From: CBDDCQ01 sp965226285
Lineage (GTDB): Bacteria; Bacteroidota; Bacteroidia; Flavobacteriales; Ichthyobacteriaceae
DNA length: 64,000 nt
NCBI GenBank assembly: GCA_965226285.1
Contig: CBDDCQ010000006.1
Span: forward strand, 868,001-932,000
Direction of reading: 5' to 3'
This document shows, piece by piece, positions 41,511 to 50,757 of the stretch; within the stretch, counting starts at the first letter, position 1, and each line of letters begins with the position of its first letter. Made by a program: the position numbers and the translations under genes. Below the pieces are notes generated by a model. That model was given only the letters and a program-made list of their open reading frames with translations. It did no database searches and was not told the DNA's origin.

Positions 41511-44500
41511 TTAATACCCCACCACTGATGCACGATTACCTATTTTTAGGTTCGCTTCCCAATCAGACACTTTTGCATTAGGTACCTGTATGGTAGTGAG
41601 CCTGATACAACCATTAAATGGCTTATCTCCAATAGTGGTTATGGAAGTAGGCAGTTTGATGGTAGCAAGGTAGACACAATTTTTAAATACCTCATTTCCA
41701 ATACTGGTTACGGAATTACCCATCGTAATACTGTTAATTCTAAAACAATCAACAAATGCCTGCGTTCCAATACTGGTTACGGAATCAGGAATCGTAATAC
41801 TGGTAAGTGATCTACAATAATTAAATGCCCCAATTCCAATACTGGTTAAGGAATTACCCATCGTAATACTGGCAAGTGAAACACATTGACGAAATGCCGC
41901 ATTTCCAATACTGGTTAAGGAATTAGGAATCGTAATACTGGCAAGTGATCTACAATCATAAAATGCCGCTAATCCAATCTGGGTTACGGAATTAGGAATC
42001 GTAATACTGGTAAGTGAAATACATTGATGAAATGTATAATTTCCAATACTGGTTACGGTGGTACCATCAATCGTATTAGGAATAATTACTGCTGTTAAAC
42101 TCTTTTTATCAACACTTGATTTAAGTGTTACTACGCCACTACTTGTTATATCAAAAATCTTATAAATCTCAAACTTTGCACCTGTAAGGGTCACATCTTT
42201 TTTAGTATCGTGTGCTAACACAAGGGTAAGCGTAAGTGTACCTGCTTTGTGATAACTCGTAATTTTAGCAGCTCTGCCGCTCCCTGAAACAGTCGCACTT
42301 GTACCGTTTTTATTCGTAATGGTAACGGTTTTAATCGTGTATCCATTCTTACCACTACCTGTAACGCCTGCTAATAGATCGGCATTGGTAATTTCGCCAC
42401 CACTGTTAAAGTGCTTCGTTTGCTTCGTCCAAGTTAAACTTTCTGCATTTGCTTTGGTAATCTCAAACGCCGCATTTCTAAGGGTTACATCTTCTTTAGT
42501 ATCATGTTGTAAAACAAGCGTAAGCGTAAACGTACCTGCCTTGGTATAACTCGTAATTTTAGCAGACCTGCCGCTCCCTACAACACGTGCACTGGTCATA
42601 CCGCCATGATTAGTAATGTTAACGGTTTTAAGGGTGTAACCTGTTTTACTGCCCTGTACCCCTGCTAACAGCTGCACATGGGTAATTTCTCCGCTACTGT
42701 AAACCTTCGTTTGCTTGCGCCAAGTTAAACTTTCTGCTCTGCCCTTCGTAATCTCAAACTCTTTGCCTGTAAGGGTAACATCCACTTTGGCAGAGTGTTC
42801 AAATACAAGCGTCAAGGTCAAAGTGCCCGCTTTGGTATAACCAACGATCTTAGCTGAAGTACCCCTGCCTGAAACCCTTGCACCTGTACCGTTTGTCTTC
42901 GTAATGATTACCGATTTAATGGTATAGCCTGTTTTGGCAGCAGTATTACCATTCAAACCCGCTAATAATTCTGCATTGCTTATCTCACCACCTGAAACAT
43001 AAGGCTTACTTTGTTTCTTCCAGGTTAAACCAGAGGCAAAAGCCTTTGTAATCTCAAACTTCTTGCCTGTGAGGGTAACATCCATTTTGGCAGGGTGTTC
43101 AAATACAAGCGTCAAGGTCAAAGTACCCGCCTGGGTATAACCAACGATCTTGGCTGAAGTACCCCTGCCTGAAACCCTTGCGCCTGTACCGTTTGTATTC
43201 GTAATGGTTACCGATTTAATGGCATAACCTGTTTTGGCAGCACTGGTACCATTCAGACCCGCTAATAATTCTGCATTGCTTATCTCACTCCCTGAACCAT
43301 AAGGCTTACTTTGTTTCGTCCATGTTAAACCAGAGACAGATGCCTTCGTAATCTCAAACTTCTTGCCTGTGAGGGTAACATCCATTTTGGCAGGGTGTTC
43401 AAATACAAGCGTCAAGGTCAAAGTACCCGCCTGGGTATAACCAACGATCTTAGCTGCAGTACCACTACCTGAAACCCTTGCACCTGTACCGTTTGCACTA
43501 CTGATGGTTACTGATTTAATGGTGTAGCCTGTTTTGGCAGCACTACTACCCGTAAGACCCGCTAATAATTCTCCATTGCTTATCTCACCACCTGAAACAT
43601 AAGGCTTACTTTGTTTCTTCCAGGTTAAACCAGAGGCAAAAGCCTTCGTAATCTCAAACTTCTTGCCCGTAAGGGTAACATCCGCTTTGGCAGGGTGTTC
43701 AAATACAAGCGTCAACGTCAAAGTGCCCGCCCTGATATAACCAACGATCTTAGCTGAAGTGCCCGTACCTGAAACTCTTGCACTTGTACCGTTTGCACTA
43801 CTGATGGTTACTGATTTAATGGTATAGCCTGTTTTGGTAGCACTGGTACCATTCAAACCCGCTAATAATTCTGCATTGCTTATCTCACCACCTAAACCAT
43901 AAGGCTTACTTTGTTTTATCCATGTTAACTTAGGAGCAGATGCCTTTGTAATCTCAAAGGATGCGTTATCTATTGTTGAATCTCCTTTGGTAGCATGCTC
44001 TAACACCAAAGTAGCCGTAAAGTTACCCGCCTTAGTCATAGTTAAAGACAAATTCGGTTTCGTACCTGTTACGCTTGCAACATCTATTGGGGTTAAAGAA
44101 CTAATCTCTCTCAGAGTATAACCCGTCTTTGTACCTCCTACCCTTCCTAAAATCTCTGCTGTGGTAAAGCGACCGCCAATACTATAAACTTTCGTAAGTT
44201 TGCCAAAAGTCAAACGCTCTCCAGCAGAAGAACTAATCTTAAACTCCGCACCTGTAATGGTAGCATCACCTTTCGTGGAATGTTCTAAAACAATGGTAGC
44301 CGTAAAACTGCCTATCTTGGTCATGGTTAATGATAAATTAGGCTTCGTGCCTGTTACGCTTGCAACGTCTGACGGATCTAACGCTTTTATCTCTTTGAGG
44401 GTATAACCTGACTTCGTTCCTGCTACACCTGCTAATATCTCCGATGTGGTAAAATTACCCCCACTGACAAAAGCCTTAGACACCCTGTTAAAAGTCAAAA

Positions 44501-44939
44501 TAGCAGGAGCATCCTTACTAATGATGATTTTACAATTTTTAATGGTAGCATCTTCTTTGCTCGCATGTTTTAAAACAAGATTAAAAACGATGTTCCCTAT
44601 TTTGGTAAAGGTTAATTGAGTACCCGAAACCTTTGCTGAAGCCGTTGTACTATTACTCACCAAAGTAATAGACTTTATCGCATAGCCCTCTTTTGAGCCT
44701 CGAACCCCTGCCAGTATCTTAGCAACCGCCAAGGTTTTGGTGACTCCTGTAATACTGGAAAAACGAATAGTTTGCTCCGCATAAGTAAGAGAAGGAGCAG
44801 GGACAGGGGTAAATTTTTTATTATTGGGTTTCGATTCTTCTTTACTGCAATAAATCATTGACGTAATCAATACCATCAATAATAGGATACTAACAAAATA
44901 TTTGATAGGTATCATAAATTTTTTGATTTTAAGATTCAT
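41511..44939 (-). CDS. Giant BspA-like surface lipoprotein (9 Ig-like repeats + LRRs)
   Basis: The 1142-residue protein has a lipoprotein signal (Cys31 in TSMIYC; an in-frame Met at residue 9 could also start it). Nine repeats of about 95 residues follow with the same core as in the protein at 8771 (SGGEISNAELLAGLNG, GYTIKSVTI, RVSGxGTSAKIVGYT, LTLTLVFEH). Seven 23-residue BspA-type LRRs and the family C-terminus DWEANLKIGNRASVVGY end it. The first three repeats are diverged; units 4-7 are nearly identical to each other and could recombine. It lacks the DUF5018 domain. A minus-strand promoter lies at 45020-45053. Confidence 0.85.
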   Translation of the reverse strand: MNLKIKKFMIPIKYFVSILLLMVLITSMIYCSKEESKPNNKKFTPVPAPSLTYAEQTIRFSSITGVTKTLAVAKILAGVRGSKEGYAIKSITLVSNSTTASAKVSGTQLTFTKIGNIVFNLVLKHASKEDATIKNCKIIISKDAPAILTFNRVSKAFVSGGNFTTSEILAGVAGTKSGYTLKEIKALDPSDVASVTGTKPNLSLTMTKIGSFTATIVLEHSTKGDATITGAEFKISSSAGERLTFGKLTKVYSIGGRFTTAEILGRVGGTKTGYTLREISSLTPIDVASVTGTKPNLSLTMTKAGNFTATLVLEHATKGDSTIDNASFEITKASAPKLTWIKQSKPYGLGGEISNAELLAGLNGTSATKTGYTIKSVTISSANGTSARVSGTGTSAKIVGYIRAGTLTLTLVFEHPAKADVTLTGKKFEITKAFASGLTWKKQSKPYVSGGEISNGELLAGLTGSSAAKTGYTIKSVTISSANGTGARVSGSGTAAKIVGYTQAGTLTLTLVFEHPAKMDVTLTGKKFEITKASVSGLTWTKQSKPYGSGSEISNAELLAGLNGTSAAKTGYAIKSVTITNTNGTGARVSGRGTSAKIVGYTQAGTLTLTLVFEHPAKMDVTLTGKKFEITKAFASGLTWKKQSKPYVSGGEISNAELLAGLNGNTAAKTGYTIKSVIITKTNGTGARVSGRGTSAKIVGYTKAGTLTLTLVFEHSAKVDVTLTGKEFEITKGRAESLTWRKQTKVYSSGEITHVQLLAGVQGSKTGYTLKTVNITNHGGMTSARVVGSGRSAKITSYTKAGTFTLTLVLQHDTKEDVTLRNAAFEITKANAESLTWTKQTKHFNSGGEITNADLLAGVTGSGKNGYTIKTVTITNKNGTSATVSGSGRAAKITSYHKAGTLTLTLVLAHDTKKDVTLTGAKFEIYKIFDITSSGVVTLKSSVDKKSLTAVIIPNTIDGTTVTSIGNYTFHQCISLTSITIPNSVTQIGLAAFYDCRSLASITIPNSLTSIGNAAFRQCVSLASITMGNSLTSIGIGAFNYCRSLTSITIPDSVTSIGTQAFVDCFRINSITMGNSVTSIGNEVFKNCVYLATIKLPTSITTIGDKPFNGCIRLTTIQVPNAKVSDWEANLKIGNRASVVGY

Positions 44940-45019
44940 TTTTTGAAACTAAATTATATTATAAAATATACATCACTAAGGATGTTCCCTTGTTCTCTTG
45001 TTAATAATTTAACAGAATG

Positions 45020-45053
45020 CAAATTTAATAACAATTTATTTACTTATGAACAA
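45020..45053 (-). promoter_or_regulatory. Promoter of the lipoprotein gene at 41511-44939
   Basis: On the minus strand TTG (45051-45053) and TAAATTTG (45020-45027) are 23 bases apart. The leader is about 75 bases. The surrounding sequence is related to 48031-48090, upstream of the next lipoprotein locus. Confidence 0.55.
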
Positions 45054-45208
45054 AAAAATCGACTTTTTTTTGCCAAAAAGTGCCTTAAAATAGATTAAGA
45101 CGGCTTTTTTCCCTAATGAGTCTGGTAGTGAGTATCATTAAATAATCTAAAATACAATAAATAGTGCTTTTTTCAAGAGGTCTTAGAGTAGGTGAAAAGG
45201 GCATGGTA

Positions 45209-45382
45209 GTAGAGACAAATTGCAATTTGTCTCTACCTTGTTGCATTGCCAAAATAACGGGTGGTAACATCCCCCTTTTAACCCCCTTTGTGTCCCTTAG
45301 GAGTTAAAAAGAGGATGTAAAATCCCCCTTTGTCCCCCTTTAAAAAAGGGGGATTTTATACGCAAAAAAGTAGAGACTCTAC
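45209..45382. repeat. Palindromic repeats after the third lipoprotein gene
   Basis: GTAGAGACAAATTG (45209-45222) is followed by its reverse complement (45223-45236). A CCCCCTTTAAAAAAGGGGG palindrome lies at 45334-45352. At 45370-45382 GTAGAG and CTCTAC face each other with one base between, like the 28-bp palindrome with its centre removed. The gap 44940-45405 has no gene. Confidence 0.8.
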
Positions 45383-45405
45383 TGTCCCTACCTCACCATA
45401 AATAA

Positions 45406-47367
45406 TTATTTTACCTTATACCCCACCACTGATGCACGATTACCATATTTTAGGTTAGTACTCCAAGCAGCCACCTTAGCTTTAGGTACCCTTATGGTAT
45501 TTAGGGAGCTACAACCTGCAAATGGGTTATTTCTAATACTGGTTACAGAATTAGGAATCGTAATACTGGTAAGTGAAGTACAAGACTTAAATGCCAGTTT
45601 TCCAATACTGGTTACGGAATTAGGAATCGTAATACGGGTAAGTGAAATACAAGACTTAAATGCCAGTTTTCCAATACTGGTTACGGAATTAGGAATCGTA
45701 ACACTGGTAAGTGAACTACAACCAGAAAATGCCGCCCATCCAATACTGGTTACGGAATTAGGAATCGTAACACTGGTAAGTGAACTACAACCAGAAAATG
45801 CCGCCCATCCAATACTGGTTACGGAATTAGGAATCGTAATACGGGTAAGTTTGGTACAACCATAAAATGCCTCATTTCCAATATTGGTTACAGAATTAGG
45901 AAGCGTAATACTGGTAAGTGAATAACATTCATAAAATGCATAATCTCCAATAGTTGTTACAGTATTAGGAATCGTGATACTGGTAAGTGAATTACAATTA
46001 TAAAATGCCCACTCTCCAATACTGGTTACGGAATTAGGAATCGTAATACGGGTAAGTTTGGTACAACCATAAAATGCCTTATTTCCAATATTGGTTACGG
46101 AATTAGGAATCGTAATACTCGTAAGTGAACTACAACTAGAAAATGCATCATCTCCAATACTGGTTACGGAATTAGGAAGCGTAATACTAGTAAGTGCACT
46201 ACAACCGCTAAATGCCGAAGTGCCAATACTGACTACAGAATTAGGAATCGTAATACGGGTAAGTGAACTACAATAAGAAAATGCATAAGCTCCAATACTG
46301 GTTACGGAATTAGGAAGCGTAATACTAGTAAGTGATCTACAATTATAAAATGCGAAACTTCCAATACTGGGTACGGAATTAGGAATCGTAATACGGGTAA
46401 GTGATCTACAATTATAAAATGCATAAGCTCCAATACTGGTTACGGAATTAGGAAGCGTAATACGGGTAAGTGAACTACAACCGCCAAATGCCGAAGTGCC
46501 AATACTGGTTACGGAATTAGGAAGCGTAATACGGGTAAGTGAACTACAATAAGAAAATGCATAAGCTCCAATACTGGTTACGGTGGTACCACTAATCATA
46601 GAAGGAATAGTTACTACGATTAAAGTATTTTTGTCAACATAAGATTTAAGTTTTACTTCCCCACCACTACTTATCGTAAAAATATCTCTATAAATTTCAA
46701 ACTGTGCGTTTCTAAGGGTTACATCTGGTTTCCTAGTGTGTTGTAAAACAAGGATGAGCGTAAGCGTACCCGCTTTGGTATAACTTGTAATTTTAGCAGC
46801 CCTGCCGCTCCCTAAAACCCTTGCGCCTGTACCGTTTGTATGGGTAATGATAACGGTTTTAATGGTGTATCCATTCTCACCAATGCCCGTAACGCCTGCT
46901 AATAATTCTGCATTGCTTATCTCCTCACCACTCCTAAACGACTTCGTCTGCTTGGTCCAACTTAAAAGCGGTGCTGACGCCTTCGTAATCATGATTTTAC
47001 AATTTTTAATTATAGCATCTTCAAAGTAAGTTTTTTTTAAAATGAGGTGAAAAAAGATGTTCCCTGGTTTAGTAAAGGTTAATCGAGTGCCCGAAACTGT
47101 TGCTGAAGCCGTTGTACTTATCAACAGAATAGATTTAATTGTATAGCCTTCTTTCAAACCTCGAACTCCTGCCAGTATCTTATCCATCTCTAATGTTCTA
47201 GTGAATGCCGTAGTACTATAAAAACGAATAGTTTGCTCCTTATAAGTAAGAGAAGGGGCAGGGGTAAGAAAAGGGGCAGGAGGGGGTTCTTTTTTACAAT
47301 GAATCATGAGTGTACTACACCACATCAATACTAATAAATTAGTAAAATATCTTAGCGGTCTATTCAT
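45406..47367 (-). CDS. BspA-like surface lipoprotein (2 Ig-like repeats + 16 LRRs)
   Basis: The 653-residue protein has a lipoprotein signal (Cys24 in LMIHC), a proline-rich linker and only two of the 95-residue repeats. Sixteen 23-residue BspA-type LRRs follow (SVTSIGxxAFxxCxSLTxITIPN), two of them consecutive and identical (SVTSIGWAAFSGCSSLTSVT). Compared with its relatives it has few Ig-like repeats and many LRRs. It ends SVVGYKVK: loss of one T relative to the common GTGGGGTATTAAGG end removes the usual stop and adds three residues. Probably a cell-surface binding protein. Confidence 0.85.
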   Translation of the reverse strand: MNRPLRYFTNLLVLMWCSTLMIHCKKEPPPAPFLTPAPSLTYKEQTIRFYSTTAFTRTLEMDKILAGVRGLKEGYTIKSILLISTTASATVSGTRLTFTKPGNIFFHLILKKTYFEDAIIKNCKIMITKASAPLLSWTKQTKSFRSGEEISNAELLAGVTGIGENGYTIKTVIITHTNGTGARVLGSGRAAKITSYTKAGTLTLILVLQHTRKPDVTLRNAQFEIYRDIFTISSGGEVKLKSYVDKNTLIVVTIPSMISGTTVTSIGAYAFSYCSSLTRITLPNSVTSIGTSAFGGCSSLTRITLPNSVTSIGAYAFYNCRSLTRITIPNSVPSIGSFAFYNCRSLTSITLPNSVTSIGAYAFSYCSSLTRITIPNSVVSIGTSAFSGCSALTSITLPNSVTSIGDDAFSSCSSLTSITIPNSVTNIGNKAFYGCTKLTRITIPNSVTSIGEWAFYNCNSLTSITIPNTVTTIGDYAFYECYSLTSITLPNSVTNIGNEAFYGCTKLTRITIPNSVTSIGWAAFSGCSSLTSVTIPNSVTSIGWAAFSGCSSLTSVTIPNSVTSIGKLAFKSCISLTRITIPNSVTSIGKLAFKSCTSLTSITIPNSVTSIRNNPFAGCSSLNTIRVPKAKVAAWSTNLKYGNRASVVGYKVK

Positions 47368-47439
47368 AGTGTTTTATTTTCATGTTTTATGAAGGTATTT
47401 TTATATATTATATTTTTCATAGTTTTAGATATTATTAAA

Positions 47440-47850
47440 TTACAACAGGAGAATATTTCTTTTAAAGATTTTTATAATAACATATTCTAAGATTAAATAA
47501 ATAGAACAACCAAAATAATATGCTATGCAATCATATAAATCAGGAGTGCTTTTAATTATAAGAGGTAAAATCCCTTCCCAAATAAGACAACAAAACCCTA
47601 TATAAAGAAATATATATATAAAATTGTTTAATCTTAAAGGTCTTTTTTTATAGAATTGTAAAATTAAATTTGTATAACTCATTATTACAATACCTCCAAG
47701 AATATCATTAAAATAAAAATTAAAAAATTCAATAGAAAATTCTTTAATAAATATATTATTTATACTATATAATAAAAAGCAGATAATTAAAATAAAAATG
47801 TCAAATAAAATATTTTTTTTATTTTCATCAAATCTTTTTTTCAAGCTCAT
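47440..47850 (-). CDS. Small integral membrane protein
   Basis: Translation from the ATG at 47850 (MSLKKRFDENKKNILFDIFI) gives 136 residues with about four membrane helices; upstream in-frame ATGs at 47901 and 47949 only add unlikely sequence. The pattern FNDILGGIVIMSYTNLIL and later WEGILPLIIKSTPDLYDCIAYYFGCSIY resembles small Bacteroidota proteins with a W/E..LP......D..D...Y..G motif (VanZ-like or 'magnesium citrate' annotations). I do not assign a function. It sits between a lipoprotein gene and sequence that resembles lipoprotein-gene upstream regions. Confidence 0.55.
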   Translation of the reverse strand: MSLKKRFDENKKNILFDIFILIICFLLYSINNIFIKEFSIEFFNFYFNDILGGIVIMSYTNLILQFYKKRPLRLNNFIYIFLYIGFCCLIWEGILPLIIKSTPDLYDCIAYYFGCSIYLILEYVIIKIFKRNILLL

Positions 47851-48291
47851 TATTTTATAACTTTTATCGAGCTTCTTTCTGTTAATATTTATTTTCAACA
47901 TAAATATAAAATTAACATAGCTACAATAACAGCGAATACCGTATTCCAAAAATTCATATTTTTATAGTTTTAAATGTTATATAATTTTTTAATCTAAATT
48001 ACAATAGGAGAATAGTATTGAAAAATAAAAAAATATACGCACTGCTCATGTTCCATTATGAACAATTTAACTTAGATGCAAATATGAAAAAAATTTTTTT
48101 ATACACCAAGAAAAAAATCAACTTAAAATTGTCACCATCTATTATATATATTGTAAAATCAATACGGTACTATTCATAATGGTTTGTATTTTATCATCCT
48201 TATAACCTGTCCATTTTATCTGTAGTTATTTTGGCACCTTTTGATATAATTGGATCATAAAAATCTTAATTCATTCCTTAATAAAAAAAAT

Positions 48292-48322
48292 TTGCACATG
48301 TTAAAAATTTTACTTATTTTTG
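48292..48322 (+). promoter_or_regulatory. Promoter of the candidate small RNA
   Basis: TTG (48292-48294) and TATTTTTG (48315-48322) are 20 bases apart, a full match to the Bacteroidota consensus, with no protein gene for 450 bases downstream. Confidence 0.65.
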
Positions 48323-48328
48323 CCTTTC

Positions 48329-48437
48329 ATTTTAATATTTATTAATTGTTAGTAGAAATGCCAAGATTTAAATTTTAAGCATTAATTTAATAGAACACTA
48401 AAAACTAAATTAAATTTTTTTAAATCTTGGCGTTTTT
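48329..48437 (+). ncRNA. Candidate small RNA with terminator hairpin
   Basis: A predicted transcript of about 110 bases runs from the promoter at 48292-48322 to a hairpin whose outer arms GCCAAGATTTAAA (48360-48372) and TTTAAATCTTGGC (48419-48431) pair perfectly. Inner arms TAATTTA / TAAATTA (48383-48389, 48406-48412) pair too, and a T-run (48433-48437) follows. The six-codon frame MPRFKF (48358-48378) lies inside the left arm. No known RNA family is recognised. It could be an independent sRNA or a peptide-controlled leader, but the next gene (lpdA) is 340 bases away. Confidence 0.5.
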
Positions 48438-48777
48438 ATTAGCATTCAAAAAAAAATAAATGCAAATAGATATAAATAATATTGTAGATAGTAAGGTATA
48501 AAAGATCTTTATCTTATAGAGTAATCCTCAATATTTTGCATGGCTATGACAACTTTTTAATTCAAATATAACTTTAATTGATTACTCTTTTTGCAAATAA
48601 TAAGTTATTATATTGACACCTCAAAACATTTACTTATTAAACTCTTTTGCAACAGTCTTAATACAATAATTCTGTTAAAATAACAAAATTATCAATCACT
48701 TTTTTTATACCTTTGCGGAGCAGTGTATGAATAACGAAAAAATAAAATTTATTAAAATAATAATCTAACACAAAGAA
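48438..48777. other. Gap before lpdA with repeat copy and -7 element
   Basis: There is no gene. The dispersed 70-bp repeat lies at about 48556-48630 (partner at 26894). TGCAACAGTCTT near 48650 resembles the TGCAACGATCTT motif at 35828 and 54168. TACCTTTG (48708-48715) is a -7 element in the right place for lpdA, without a clear -33 TTG. Confidence 0.45.
48556..48630. repeat. Dispersed ~70-bp repeat, copy 2
   Basis: Matches 26894-26962 over AAATATAACTTTAATT, TTACTCTTTTTGCAAATAA, AAGTTATTATA and ACACCTCAAAA. Neither copy carries a protein frame. Confidence 0.75.
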
Positions 48778-50163
48778 ATGAATTTTGATATTATAGTAAT
48801 AGGCAGTGGACCAGGAGGATATGTAACTGCCATTCGCGCCTCTCAACTCGGATTTAAAACTGCCATAGTAGAAAAAGAATCACTTGGAGGTATTTGCCTA
48901 AACTGGGGATGTATCCCTACCAAAGCACTACTAAAGAGTGCACAAGTATTTGAATATCTAAATCACGCAAAAGACTACGGAATTATCGCTAAATCAATAG
49001 ACAAAGATTTTAATGCTATTATCCAAAGAAGTAGAAATGTAGCCAGTAGTATGAGCAAAGGAATAGACTTTTTAATGAAAAAGAATAAGATAGAAATCAT
49101 AAAAGGTAGTGCAAAGATAAAACCGGGCAAAAAAGTAGATGTAACACTAAATGGTAAAATTACTGAGTATCATGCAGCGCATATTATATTAGCCACAGGG
49201 GCACGCTCAAAAGAACTGCCTAATTTACCCCAAGATGGCAAAAAAATATTTGGATATAGAGAAGCTATGTCGCTCAAAGAACAACCTAAAAGATTAGTAG
49301 TAGTAGGTTCAGGAGCTATTGGCGTAGAGTTTGCATATTTTTATAGCTCCATAGGTACAAAAGTGACCATAGTAGAATATATGCCCAATATTGTACCTGT
49401 AGAGGATGAAGATGTATCTAAACAATTAGAACGCTCATTTAAAAAATCAGGTATCAATGTAATGATTAATTCCTCTGTAGAGCGTATAGACACATCAGGT
49501 AAAAGTGTAAAAGTACTTGTAAAAACTAAAAAAGGAGAAGAAGTTATAGAAACAGATGTTGTACTCTCCGCTGTAGGTATCAAATCAAATATAGAAAACA
49601 TAGGGTTAGAAGATATAGGTATCATGGTAGATAAAGACAAAATAATCGTAAATAAATACTACCAAACCAATATACCCGGATACTATGCAATAGGTGATAT
49701 TGTACCCGGACAAGCCTTAGCACATGTAGCTTCTGCCGAAGGTATTACCTGCGTAGAACATATAGCAGGTATGAAAGTAGAACCTATAGATTATAGTAAT
49801 ATACCCGGATGCACCTACTGCACTCCAGAGATAGCCTCTGTAGGTATGACCGAAAAAAAAGCCAAAGAAGAAGGATACAATATTAAAGTAGGAACTTTTC
49901 CCTTCTCGGCATCAGGTAAAGCCAGTGCTGCTGGTACCAAAGATGGTTTTGTAAAAATTATATTTGATGCTAAATACGGTGAACTCTTAGGTTGCCATTT
50001 GATCGGTGAAAATGTTACAGAAATGATTGCAGGTGTGGTAGTAGCTCGAAAATTAGAAACTACAGGACATGAAATACTCAAATCTGTACATCCCCACCCT
50101 ACCATGAGCGAAGCTATCATGGAAGCTACAGCAGCTGCTTATGACGAGGTAATACATTTATAA
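48778..50163 (+). CDS. lpdA: Dihydrolipoyl dehydrogenase
   Basis: The 461-residue flavoprotein reoxidises lipoamide in 2-oxoacid dehydrogenase complexes. The FAD motif is GSGPGGY (9-15), the redox disulfide is C40/C45 in GGICLNWGCIPTK, the NAD motif is VVGSGAIGVEFAYFY and the active-site histidine-glutamate is in HPHPTMSEAIMEA near the C-terminus. It leads a plus-strand run: DUF502, YdjM-GPx, bshB1, bshA. Confidence 0.96.
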   Translation: MNFDIIVIGSGPGGYVTAIRASQLGFKTAIVEKESLGGICLNWGCIPTKALLKSAQVFEYLNHAKDYGIIAKSIDKDFNAIIQRSRNVASSMSKGIDFLMKKNKIEIIKGSAKIKPGKKVDVTLNGKITEYHAAHIILATGARSKELPNLPQDGKKIFGYREAMSLKEQPKRLVVVGSGAIGVEFAYFYSSIGTKVTIVEYMPNIVPVEDEDVSKQLERSFKKSGINVMINSSVERIDTSGKSVKVLVKTKKGEEVIETDVVLSAVGIKSNIENIGLEDIGIMVDKDKIIVNKYYQTNIPGYYAIGDIVPGQALAHVASAEGITCVEHIAGMKVEPIDYSNIPGCTYCTPEIASVGMTEKKAKEEGYNIKVGTFPFSASGKASAAGTKDGFVKIIFDAKYGELLGCHLIGENVTEMIAGVVVARKLETTGHEILKSVHPHPTMSEAIMEATAAAYDEVIHL

Positions 50164-50188
50164 CGAAATAGATTCAATATAAAAAAGT

Positions 50189-50746
50189 ATGAAAACGATA
50201 ATGAAATATTTCTTCAAAGGTCTTTTATTTTTAATTCCTTCAGTAGGTACTGGATACGTCCTCTATATAATGATAGAAAAAGTAGATGCAGTATTTGACC
50301 ATAAAACTTACGGTGCTGGAATCATTATTATATTCATTATTATATCTATTATAGGTTTTTTAGGGGATAAACTCATTACTGCTCCTATGAAAAATCACTT
50401 TAATAAATTCATTAAAAAAATGCCTTTTATTAAAATGATATATTCCTCTATTAAAGAGTTTACTTCAGCCCTAATTGGTAATAAAAAAGGATTTGATAAA
50501 CCTGTATTAGTCAAGCTATATAAAGACTCCAAAATACAAAGGATAGGTTTTATTACAGATGCTCAAATACAAGATTTAAGCACCAAAGAAAAAGAAGTTA
50601 CTGTATATGTACCTCATTCCTTTGCTGTATCTGGTCAATTGTTTATAGTACCTGAAGAATACACTACACCCATAAAAGGTGTACCTTCTGCTCAACTAAT
50701 GAAATACATTATGGCTGGTGGAGTAACTAAAATAACCGAAGATTAA
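50189..50746 (+). CDS. DUF502-family membrane protein
   Basis: The 185-residue protein has two membrane helices (about 8-30 and 45-65) and the DUF502 core: PFIKMIYSSIKEFTSALIGNKKGFDKPVLVKLYKDSKIQRIGFITD, then YVPHSFAVSGQLFIVPEEYTTPIKGVPSAQLMKYIMAGGVT. The family is widespread and its function unknown. A second ATG four codons in (50201) is an alternative start. It lies 25 bases after lpdA and 11 bases before the next gene. Confidence 0.87.
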   Translation: MKTIMKYFFKGLLFLIPSVGTGYVLYIMIEKVDAVFDHKTYGAGIIIIFIIISIIGFLGDKLITAPMKNHFNKFIKKMPFIKMIYSSIKEFTSALIGNKKGFDKPVLVKLYKDSKIQRIGFITDAQIQDLSTKEKEVTVYVPHSFAVSGQLFIVPEEYTTPIKGVPSAQLMKYIMAGGVTKITED

Positions 50747-50757
50747 TTTTATAATAT

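Noticed and set aside
45494..46276. Open frames on the plus strand opposite the LRR gene
   Set aside because: They are antisense shadows of the repeated LRR codons; the same reverse frames appear opposite every LRR block (for example 12229-12462).
45540..46580. Regular 69-bp periodicity resembling a repeat array
   Set aside because: It is the DNA of 23-residue LRRs in one intact coding frame.
48329..48437. Assigning the candidate RNA to tmRNA, 6S or SRP RNA
   Set aside because: The length and hairpin layout do not fit, and no conserved sequence of those RNAs is visible.
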